This document shows, in pieces, positions 1-5,156 of a stretch of DNA of 6,028 nt (position 1 is the first letter of the stretch; each line of letters starts with the position of its first letter). Below the pieces are notes generated by a model that was given only the letters and a program-made list of their open reading frames with translations, was not told the origin of the DNA and made no database searches. The DNA comes from Thermoplasmatota archaeon (GTDB lineage Archaea; Thermoplasmatota; E2; DHVEG-1). The DNA is taken from positions 1 to 6,028 of the forward strand of contig JAUWYM010000058.1 in assembly GCA_030615845.1 (NCBI GenBank), in the 5' to 3' direction. Made by a program: the position numbers and the translations under genes.

Positions 1-975
1 AAAGGAAATCTTGATGTTGAACAAGAAAGAAGTGAAATATTTGAAATAAATAACCTGACAGAATCACTTAATAGAGTCATGACGAGCTTAAAACTAGCGA
101 TACAAAAGGTGGGAGTAAAAAAAGGAGAGATATTCGAAGAAACACTAAAAGCAAAAGAAGTAGCTGAAGAAAAATACCGAGATCTGTTAAAAAATATTGA
201 TGATTGGGCATGGGAGACTGATGCAAAAGGTGTGTATATTGCTTGCTCTGCAAAGGTTGCCGAAACATTAGGATATACGCCAGAAGAGGTTATAGGTAAA
301 TCTGTTTTTGAACTCATGCCTTCTGAAGAAGCAAAAAAAACTGAAGCAGTATTTAAAGATGCCCGTGAAAAGCAGGGGCCGATACATAAACTTGAGAATT
401 ATTATATTCATAAAGATGGGAGCAAGGTGTGCATCTTTACTAATGCTGTTCCCGTATTTGATGGAGAGGGTGGTTTTCGAGGATACCGCGGGATACATAA
501 AGATATCACCACTCATGTTCAATCAGAGCAAAAAATTGAAGAGTTAATTATAAAAAATAAGAGACTTCGGGAGATGAGAATAAAAGCCCCACATGTTTTC
601 GATGAATTAGATGGTATCGAAGAAAAACTTACAGATGCAGAAGATAACTTAGAGGAAAAGCGGTCTGAGGATGAATTTGATTATATGTTTCTTTTTGATG
701 AAAAGGCAAATATTGTTGACTGTAGTGAAAATATTGATAAGAAACTTGGTTATAAAAAAGACGAGATGCTGTTGTTCAATCTCGCAGATTTTGATTTAAT
801 AGAAAATAAAGATGACATCGAAGAGAAAATAAAGCAAATTAAAAAACACGGGAGTGTTCGTTTAAAGACTATCCATAAAAGGAAAAATGGCTCTTCAGTT
901 CTCGTTACCGAAAATATTGAGTATCTAAAAGATAAACATATGTTTAGATGTACTGTAAAAAAGGATTCTTGCTAA
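1..975 (+). CDS. HAMP-PAS-PAS sensor protein, 3' part (5' end outside window)
   Basis: The reading frame is open from base 1, so this is the C-terminal 324 residues of a longer protein; the ATG at 79 is internal. Residues 1-35 look like the second half of a HAMP linker (GNLDVE, then LTESLNRVMTSLKLAI), which normally follows a transmembrane helix, so the missing part should hold membrane segments and perhaps an extracellular sensor. Residues about 58-171 are a PAS domain with PAC tail (DDWAWETDAKGVY, LGYTPEEVIGKS, HKDG, RGYRGIHKDIT). Residues about 176-221 are a charged probable coiled coil. Residues about 225-319 form a second, more divergent PAS (FLFDEKANIVDCSENI, LGYKKDEM, HKRKNGSS). The protein stops right after this PAS, with no histidine-kinase, cyclase or methyl-accepting segment. 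Known of the families: PAS domains bind small ligands or cofactors and mediate signalling, while HAMP relays signals across membranes. Ligand and partner are unknown. An ATG start at 79 would give 298 residues but would split the HAMP helix. Confidence 0.88.
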   Translation, partial: KGNLDVEQERSEIFEINNLTESLNRVMTSLKLAIQKVGVKKGEIFEETLKAKEVAEEKYRDLLKNIDDWAWETDAKGVYIACSAKVAETLGYTPEEVIGKSVFELMPSEEAKKTEAVFKDAREKQGPIHKLENYYIHKDGSKVCIFTNAVPVFDGEGGFRGYRGIHKDITTHVQSEQKIEELIIKNKRLREMRIKAPHVFDELDGIEEKLTDAEDNLEEKRSEDEFDYMFLFDEKANIVDCSENIDKKLGYKKDEMLLFNLADFDLIENKDDIEEKIKQIKKHGSVRLKTIHKRKNGSSVLVTENIEYLKDKHMFRCTVKKDSC

Positions 976-976
976 T

Positions 977-992
977 AAAGACGCTCTTTTTT
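977..992 (+). terminator. Short hairpin plus T-tract after the sensor gene
   Basis: AAAGA (977-981) pairs with TCTTT (985-989) across a 3-base loop, and the T-run continues to 992, starting just after the TAA stop. Archaeal polymerases often terminate at T-rich tracts, so this is a plausible end for the sensor transcript. The stem is only five base pairs and weak. Confidence 0.4.
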
Positions 993-993
993 A

Positions 994-1002
994 ACATATA
1001 AT
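994..1002 (+). promoter_or_regulatory. Possible TATA box for the aminotransferase gene
   Basis: ACATATAAT lies about 65 bases before the preferred start at 1065. With the usual archaeal spacing of roughly 25 bases, transcription would start near 1020-1028. No convincing BRE is seen directly upstream, so the match is tentative in an A+T-rich spacer. Confidence 0.3.
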
Positions 1003-1045
1003 TTTACTTTTGAATAACCATCAACTATTTATGTAAAATTTCTAT

Positions 1046-1050
1046 GAGGG
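1046..1050 (+). promoter_or_regulatory. Shine-Dalgarno-like GAGGG bearing on the aminotransferase start
   Basis: GAGGG lies inside the longest possible reading frame, just after ATG 1044, so it argues against that ATG. It is 5 bases before TTG 1056 and 14 before ATG 1065. Homology favours 1065, while spacing favours 1056. Confidence 0.4.
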
Positions 1051-1064
1051 ATTATTTGATTTCT

Positions 1065-2273
1065 ATGATAAAAGCATCAAAACGTTCACAAGGTGTTTCC
1101 TATGCCATACGCGACGTAGTTCTTCCTGCAAAGAAATTAGAAAAAAAAGGTATCCACGTTCTACATCTCAACATTGGCGATCCAAACAAATATGATTTTG
1201 ACACGCCGCAGCATATGAAAGATGCTCTCTTTCAAGCTGCAAATGAAGGACATAATGGTTATGCTCCTTCAGAAGGCTATTTAGAATTAAGAAATACAAT
1301 TGTTGAACGGGAACATAAGAGAAATAATGTTACCTATGTTCCTGATGATATTTGTATTACAACAGGCGTTACTGAATCCCTTCAGATACTTCTCAATGCA
1401 TCACTTGACTCTTCAGATGAGCTTTTGATACCTGGTCCAACCTATCCACAATATACACTCATTACACGTTTTAATAACGCTGAACCAGTTGCATACCGGT
1501 GTATCGAAGAAGACGGATGGCAGCCGGATGTAGAAGATATTCGGAAGAAGATATCAAAACGTACGAAAGGAATAGTTCTTATTAATCCAAATAATCCGAC
1601 AGGGGCGTTATACTCAAAAAAGGTTATAAAAAATATTCTTGATATCGCAGGTGAATATGGAATTCCTGTAATCTCTGATGAAATTTATGATGATATCACC
1701 TTTGATGGGAAACAATATGCAACAGCATCTCTCGCTAATGATGTACCTGTTATAACGTTTAATGGTTTTTCCAAAGTCTATCTTGTCCCAGGATGGCGAG
1801 TGGGCTATATTTTATTTCATCATTCAGGCGAGCTTGATGAGATACATGATGCGTTTATGCGTATTGCACGTTCACGATTATGTGCAAATTCTGTTTGCCA
1901 ACGTGCTTGTATTGAGGCGTTAAAAGGTCCACAGGACCATATTGAAACGATGAATCAAAAACTACGGAAACGGCGTGATTTCGCATATAAACGACTCAAC
2001 GAAATTGAGGGTATTTCGACTGCAAAACCAGATGGTGCATTTTACATATTTCCAAAAATTGAGGCGATGGAAAAAGATCTTTGGACGGAGGATAAAGAGT
2101 TTGTTTTGGATCTATTGCATGAAACACATGTTTTGGTTGTTCATGGATCCGGTTTTTGCTCTACCTATGGTAAAAATCACTTTAGAGCAGTTATCCTCCC
2201 GCAACTGGAAACATTGGAGAAGGCATTTGATAAACTGGAACAATTTATGAACAAAAAACTCAAAACAAAATAG
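1065..2273 (+). CDS. Alanine aminotransferase (class I PLP, archaeal AlaAT type)
   Basis: Cytosolic PLP enzyme expected to transfer the amino group between alanine and 2-oxoglutarate (pyruvate and glutamate). At 402 residues it has the usual class I length. Visible landmarks (numbered from ATG 1065): substrate/N-terminal segment LNIGDP at 35-40; NPNNPTG at 174-180; SDEIYDD at 204-210, with the Asp and Tyr that contact PLP; the PLP Schiff-base Lys237 in FNGFSKVY; GWRVGY at 243-248, with phosphate-binding Arg245; and HFRAVILP at 372-379, with Arg374 for the substrate carboxylate. From memory, the order and wording of segments (IKASKR, YAIRDVVLPA, KPDGAFYIFPKIE, HVLVVHGSGF) closely follow Pyrococcus furiosus AlaAT, which begins at the equivalent of Met 1065; this favours 1065 over the upstream ATG at 1044. 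GAGGG at 1046-1050 is 14 bases from ATG 1065 and 5 bases from an in-frame TTG at 1056, so the start is not settled. Flanking T-tracts suggest a single-gene unit. Substrate preference is inferred; a broader or different aminotransferase specificity is possible. Confidence 0.9.
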   Translation: MIKASKRSQGVSYAIRDVVLPAKKLEKKGIHVLHLNIGDPNKYDFDTPQHMKDALFQAANEGHNGYAPSEGYLELRNTIVEREHKRNNVTYVPDDICITTGVTESLQILLNASLDSSDELLIPGPTYPQYTLITRFNNAEPVAYRCIEEDGWQPDVEDIRKKISKRTKGIVLINPNNPTGALYSKKVIKNILDIAGEYGIPVISDEIYDDITFDGKQYATASLANDVPVITFNGFSKVYLVPGWRVGYILFHHSGELDEIHDAFMRIARSRLCANSVCQRACIEALKGPQDHIETMNQKLRKRRDFAYKRLNEIEGISTAKPDGAFYIFPKIEAMEKDLWTEDKEFVLDLLHETHVLVVHGSGFCSTYGKNHFRAVILPQLETLEKAFDKLEQFMNKKLKTK

Positions 2274-2321
2274 TTTCCCAATCCCTTTTAATTGTGTAAT
2301 TCAAAAACTTTATCAAAATTG

Positions 2322-2342
2322 TCCCTTTTTGACTTAATTTTT
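2322..2342 (+). terminator. T-rich tract after the aminotransferase gene
   Basis: Two runs of five T (2326-2330 and 2338-2342) lie 50-70 bases after the stop at 2273, preceded by another four-T run at 2286-2289. No strong hairpin is visible. Such tracts are typical of archaeal termination, and the next gene has its own TATA-like box right after them. Confidence 0.4.
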
Positions 2343-2350
2343 GAATAATA

Positions 2351-2358
2351 ATATAAAT
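2351..2358 (+). promoter_or_regulatory. TATA-like box for the 73-residue protein gene
   Basis: ATATAAAT is a good archaeal TATA-like match 33 bases before ATG 2391. Transcription starting about 25 bases downstream would begin near 2376-2382, giving a very short leader carrying the GAGGT ribosome site at or near its 5' end. Confidence 0.45.
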
Positions 2359-2379
2359 CAATAAGACATTATACTTTTT

Positions 2380-2384
2380 GAGGT
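2380..2384 (+). promoter_or_regulatory. Shine-Dalgarno site fixing the start at ATG 2391
   Basis: GAGGT is six bases before ATG 2391. An in-frame TTG at 2385 directly abuts this site and has no spacer, so ATG 2391 is the better start. Confidence 0.6.
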
Positions 2385-2390
2385 TTGACG

Positions 2391-2612
2391 ATGGAAAAAG
2401 AAGAGACACGTGTAGTTGAAAAACTGCAATTAGATGAATATAAATCTATGGAAACACGACTTTATGGAGAATTGATTAAATCCTGTCGAAGGTATAGCAA
2501 TAAATTAAGCATTATCTCTATTGTTGGGATTCTTGACCTTGTAAAACAAGAACTTATGGATTTAGACAAGGAAAATTTACGATTTATGAGAGGAGACGCC
2601 CCCGAAGAATGA
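2391..2612 (+). CDS. Small acidic protein of unknown function (73 aa)
   Basis: I do not recognise this protein. It is 73 residues, rich in Glu, Lys, Leu and Asp, and reads as mostly helical: residues about 1-35 are charged and amphipathic, 37-51 are a more hydrophobic helix (KLSIISIVGILDLVK), and 52-73 are charged with an acidic end (APEE). The hydrophobic stretch is short and interrupted by Gly and charged residues, so a membrane segment is unlikely. There is one cysteine (Cys32), no CxxC pair, and no clear helix-turn-helix. Support for a real gene is an ATG with GAGGT at six bases, a TATA-like box 33 bases upstream, and a hairpin plus T-tract at its end. It appears to be a one-gene unit between the aminotransferase and the next operon. 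A small regulator or a protein-interaction partner are possibilities, with no evidence for either. Confidence 0.65.
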   Translation: MEKEETRVVEKLQLDEYKSMETRLYGELIKSCRRYSNKLSIISIVGILDLVKQELMDLDKENLRFMRGDAPEE

Positions 2613-2639
2613 ATAGATCTCTCATTCATTAAAATTTTT
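2608..2639 (+). terminator. Hairpin and T-tract at the end of the 73-residue gene
   Basis: AATGAAT (2608-2614) and ATTCATT (2624-2630) are perfect 7-base complements around a 9-base loop, followed by AAAATTTTT ending at 2639 and another five-T run at 2649-2653. The TGA stop at 2610-2612 sits inside the left arm. The stem is nearly all A/T, so it is weak, but position and T-tracts fit a terminator. Confidence 0.45.
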
Positions 2640-2652
2640 ACAAACTCATTTT

Positions 2653-2685
2653 TCATTTCAAAGAAAGATATGTCGGGTGAAATGA
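2653..2685 (+). repeat. Inverted repeat upstream of the 424-residue gene operon
   Basis: TCATTTCA (2653-2660) and TGAAATGA (2678-2685) are perfect 8-base complements with a 17-base loop. It overlaps a second short dyad, TGTC (2671-2674) with GACA (2684-2687). Both lie about 40-70 bases upstream of the TATA-like box at 2725, a place where an operator could sit; they could also be chance in A+T-rich DNA or part of the preceding terminator zone. Confidence 0.35.
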
Positions 2686-2724
2686 CAATCATGTAGGCAT
2701 TAAGAAATAGAAAAACAAACATTA

Positions 2725-2730
2725 TTTATA
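2725..2730 (+). promoter_or_regulatory. TATA-like box for the operon starting at 2792
   Basis: TTTATA, preceded by purine-rich sequence (GAAAAACAAAC) that could act as a BRE, lies about 65 bases before the GTG start. Transcription would start near 2750-2755, leaving a leader of roughly 40 bases with a strong ribosome site at its end. Confidence 0.4.
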
Positions 2731-2778
2731 GCGTTGTTTTATTTGCCCCTTCGTAACCAAAAAAATGTAATTATTGAG

Positions 2779-2783
2779 GGAGG
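2779..2783 (+). promoter_or_regulatory. Strong Shine-Dalgarno site fixing GTG 2792 as start
   Basis: GGAGG, within GAGGGAGG at 2776-2783, is eight bases before GTG 2792. The longer frame from TTG 2774 would place this site inside the coding sequence and leaves that TTG with no ribosome site, so GTG 2792 is preferred. Confidence 0.75.
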
Positions 2784-2791
2784 AATTATAC

Positions 2792-4066
2792 GTGTCTAAG
2801 GATATACGAAGCAAATTAATTGTAGAAAATAAAAGACTTGATGAGATAAACACTTTTTTGATGGATCCTAAAAACAAACTAGTCAATGACCTTTTGGCAG
2901 TAGTTGAAAAATATGGTGGACCTGAGGAAATAAACAGAAAAGCTAGAGAAGCAGGCAAGGTAGAAAATCTTATGAACCGGTTAAAGGAGAAAAACTCTCC
3001 CTATGTGAAAGATTTGGAATGGCTGATAGAGCAGAGAGACAATGGTACATTCATTACTGTCGGCAAATACCGTAGGAAGATTTTAGGCGATAAAACTGAA
3101 AAAACGAAATTTAACGAAGATTTTGCAGTCACTTTAGAAATAAGTGCATGTCAGTATTTTCCGTTCTTTATGACCCAAGCACGTCAGGCGGTAGAGAAAA
3201 AAGAATTGATGCCAGGTCGTTATATTCGAGTACGATGCATGAAGGAGCAGGAGGAAGACAATGATCTTTTAGCAATGAGTGCAGCTATGCAAATCATTGG
3301 AGCGAGTTGGTGTGAAACACTTGACACGCGAGGTACCGATGGGTCTAACGTCCATCTCGGCGGCCCAGAAACAATAACCGGCTATTTCGGAGGAGTAGGT
3401 CAACCAAACGATCACCCAATTCAATGGGTGGACGAATTCCTTTATTATTATACAAACTATGGTGTAAAGGAGGTATTGAACATTAATCCTGGTACCATAC
3501 TCTTAGGATATATGATGCATAAACTGGGGATAGATATAGAATTCAAGATTTCCGTTTACATGGGAAATGATAACTCCTATGCCGTGTTTTGGACGCTTAT
3601 GGCTGCCCGAATGTTTTCAAGAGAAGACGGTTCCACTTCACTTATTGGATTTAATTTCTCCAACTCCGTGAACAACGCAACTATTGAATTCAGCAGTGAC
3701 ATCAGAAAATCTCTCGGCCTTGAGGATTTTGTTAGATTCGAACATCATATTTTTGAGACATGGAAGAGCATTGTCATCCAGCCGTATGATAGAAGAGACG
3801 AGCTTTTAGAGGTTGCCTCAAAAGTAAAGAACATCAGCGCCAAACATGAAGGTGGGGAAATTTCCGTGGAGCAGAAACGAAAGCATCCCTCTGATATCCT
3901 TGAATATTTCCTGCTTAAGAAAGATATAGATGAGAAAGGACTAATGCCTGCTCTCACTCAAAACTACTTAGATAAGCATGAGACGCTAAACAACACAGCT
4001 AAGGCGCTAACCGAAGGGGGTTTGACGTTTATTGCCGCACCAAAACTACATCACAGAGGGGCATAG
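2792..4066 (+). CDS. Conserved-looking protein of unknown function, probable TIM-barrel enzyme (424 aa)
   Basis: I do not recognise this family. The protein is soluble, with no signal peptide or membrane helix. Residues 1-110 are charged and helical. From about 143 the predicted order alternates strand and helix: GRYIRVRC, helix 155-170, SWCETLDTRG, helix 209-224, KEVLNINPG, helix 235-246, FKISVYMG, helix 262-276, TSLIGFNFS, helix 295-309, FVRFEHHIFE, KNISAKHEGG, helix 367-377, and LTFIAAPKLHH near the end. By eye this fits a (beta/alpha)8 barrel. Polar residues at strand ends that could form an active site include Glu175, Asp178, Asp183, His188, Asp260, Asn288, Glu317, His318, His319, His352 and His420-421. 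A glycine-rich stretch TGYFGGVGQPNDHP (196-209) may be a loop over the site. It is the first gene of an operon, two bases from homoserine dehydrogenase, so a role in the same pathway is inferred. A cofactor-dependent lyase, aldolase or mutase is possible but unproven. The frame from TTG 2774 would add six residues. Confidence 0.85.
   Translation: MSKDIRSKLIVENKRLDEINTFLMDPKNKLVNDLLAVVEKYGGPEEINRKAREAGKVENLMNRLKEKNSPYVKDLEWLIEQRDNGTFITVGKYRRKILGDKTEKTKFNEDFAVTLEISACQYFPFFMTQARQAVEKKELMPGRYIRVRCMKEQEEDNDLLAMSAAMQIIGASWCETLDTRGTDGSNVHLGGPETITGYFGGVGQPNDHPIQWVDEFLYYYTNYGVKEVLNINPGTILLGYMMHKLGIDIEFKISVYMGNDNSYAVFWTLMAARMFSREDGSTSLIGFNFSNSVNNATIEFSSDIRKSLGLEDFVRFEHHIFETWKSIVIQPYDRRDELLEVASKVKNISAKHEGGEISVEQKRKHPSDILEYFLLKKDIDEKGLMPALTQNYLDKHETLNNTAKALTEGGLTFIAAPKLHHRGA
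4056..4061 (+). promoter_or_regulatory. Ribosome site for homoserine dehydrogenase inside the upstream gene
   Basis: GAGGGG lies in the last codons of the 424-residue gene and is seven bases before ATG 4069. The two genes are separated by only two bases, which suggests translational coupling. Confidence 0.6.
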
Positions 4067-4068
4067 GT

Positions 4069-5130
4069 ATGCACTTTAAAATAGCGTTTATCGGTTTTGG
4101 AACCGTAGGTCAAGGTCTCACGGAAATACTTTTGGAAAAAAAAGACATGCTTGTAGAAAAATACGACTTCCACTATAAAATAGTAGCTATTTCCGACATT
4201 ATGAAAGGAGCTGTTTATGATGAAAACGGTCTTGACGTGAAAAAAATACTTGATCTGGTAAAAACAGGGAAAAAACTGGATAGATATCCAAATGGTGTCA
4301 AGGGGATGGATAGTACGGCTACTATCAAGGAAACCAATGCTGATACGATTGTGGAGGTTACCTTTACTGATGTCAAAACAGGGGAACCCGCCCTTACACA
4401 CATTAAAGCTGCCCTTGATGCCGGAAAAAATGTAGTGTCTACCAATAAGGGCCCGGTAGTGAAGCAGGCTGTGGAACTTTTAGATATGGCAGCAAAAAAT
4501 AACGTACATTATGGATTTGAGGGTGTCGTACTTGCCGGTACTCCTGCATTGAATCTCGCCAGATACACCCTCGCAGGAAACAAGATCACTGGTTTCAAAG
4601 GCATATTGAATGGTACCACCAACTACATCCTCACCCGAATGGAGGAAGGCATGTCGTATGATGATGCACTAAAAAAGGCACAAGACCTTGGATATGCTGA
4701 AGCTGATCCAACTGGAGATGTGGAGGGTTTTGATGCTCTTGGGAAGGTAGTCATTTTATCCAATGTTGTACTGGGAAAGAATCTGTCGTGGAAAGATGTC
4801 GAAAGACAAGGAATTACTGAAATTACGAGAGAAGATGTTGAGAAAGCAAAGGCTGAAGGAAAACGATGGAAGCTCATAGGGAGCGCAGAGGTCCAGTCAG
4901 ACGATTCTGTGAAGGCAAAGGTTTGGCCGGAAAAGCTGTCGCTCAGTGATCCTCTTGCTGGTGTTTGCGATGCTATCAACGCATTAACATACTATACCGA
5001 TGAATTAGGTCCAGTAACTATCATTGGTCCTGGTGCTGGCCGTAGGGAAACTGGTTTTTCGCTGCTTATTGATCTTTTGGAGATAAACCGAAAATCAACT
5101 GAAAAAACTGTTATTAAGAAGGTAGCCTAA
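4069..5130 (+). CDS. hom: Homoserine dehydrogenase, single-domain without ACT
   Basis: Catalyses NAD(P)-linked reduction of L-aspartate 4-semialdehyde to L-homoserine, the branch step to threonine and methionine. At 353 residues it has the nucleotide-binding domain GFGTVGQG at 9-16; STNKGP at 124-129, with catalytic Lys127; NGTTNYIL at 181-188; YAEADPT at 209-215; and the acidic/lysine set Glu211, Asp217, Asp222, Lys226, which matches the yeast enzyme's key residues Glu208, Asp214, Asp219 and Lys223. GPGAGRRETGF (320-330) is a variant of the family's GRGAG segment near the C-terminus. There is no aspartokinase fusion and no C-terminal ACT domain, so feedback inhibition by threonine through ACT is not expected. 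The gene starts two bases after the 424-residue gene and is 26 bases before the aldehyde oxidoreductase. The usual partners aspartokinase, semialdehyde dehydrogenase, homoserine kinase and threonine synthase are not in the window. All catalytic residues are present, so an active enzyme is likely; a related semialdehyde substrate cannot be excluded. Confidence 0.93.
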   Translation: MHFKIAFIGFGTVGQGLTEILLEKKDMLVEKYDFHYKIVAISDIMKGAVYDENGLDVKKILDLVKTGKKLDRYPNGVKGMDSTATIKETNADTIVEVTFTDVKTGEPALTHIKAALDAGKNVVSTNKGPVVKQAVELLDMAAKNNVHYGFEGVVLAGTPALNLARYTLAGNKITGFKGILNGTTNYILTRMEEGMSYDDALKKAQDLGYAEADPTGDVEGFDALGKVVILSNVVLGKNLSWKDVERQGITEITREDVEKAKAEGKRWKLIGSAEVQSDDSVKAKVWPEKLSLSDPLAGVCDAINALTYYTDELGPVTIIGPGAGRRETGFSLLIDLLEINRKSTEKTVIKKVA

Positions 5131-5141
5131 CATCTATCAAT

Positions 5142-5150
5142 AGGGAAGGT
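5142..5150 (+). promoter_or_regulatory. Ribosome site for the aldehyde oxidoreductase gene
   Basis: AGGGAAGGT lies six bases before ATG 5157. An in-frame TTG at 5154 immediately precedes the ATG, but the ATG has the better spacing. No promoter or terminator is seen in the 26-base gap, which supports cotranscription. Confidence 0.5.
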
Positions 5151-5156
5151 AATTTG

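Noticed and set aside
79..81. ATG at 79 as the true start of the sensor gene
   Set aside because: The frame is open upstream to base 1 with HAMP-like residues, and no ribosome site precedes this ATG.
2281..2342. Direct repeat of TCCCTTTT in the spacer after the aminotransferase gene
   Set aside because: Two short copies of low-complexity sequence are expected in an A+T-rich spacer; no wider repeat unit or CRISPR-like periodicity is present.
2462..2722. Minus-strand frame of 86 codons with a hydrophobic N-terminus, partly in the intergenic region
   Set aside because: It is antisense to the well-supported 73-residue gene, has no ribosome site, and its hydrophobicity comes from reading A-rich DNA in reverse.
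2613..2791. Possible non-coding RNA or riboswitch in the leader of the operon
   Set aside because: Only weak A/T-rich hairpins are visible, and no known riboswitch core could be recognised.
2792..4066. Assignment of the 424-residue protein to B12-dependent aminomutase or glutamate mutase large subunits
   Set aside because: A general barrel-like layout and a TGYFGG stretch hint at it, but I could not align any diagnostic motif, and no B12-binding small-subunit gene is nearby.
4051..4401. Minus-strand frame of 116 codons across the junction of the unknown gene and hom
   Set aside because: It opposes the hom N-terminus with its GFGTVGQG motif, and its Phe/Tyr/His-rich makeup is that of an antisense shadow.
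4623..4979. Minus-strand frame of 118 codons inside homoserine dehydrogenase
   Set aside because: It lies wholly inside a gene with intact catalytic motifs and shows a Ser/Phe-rich shadow composition.
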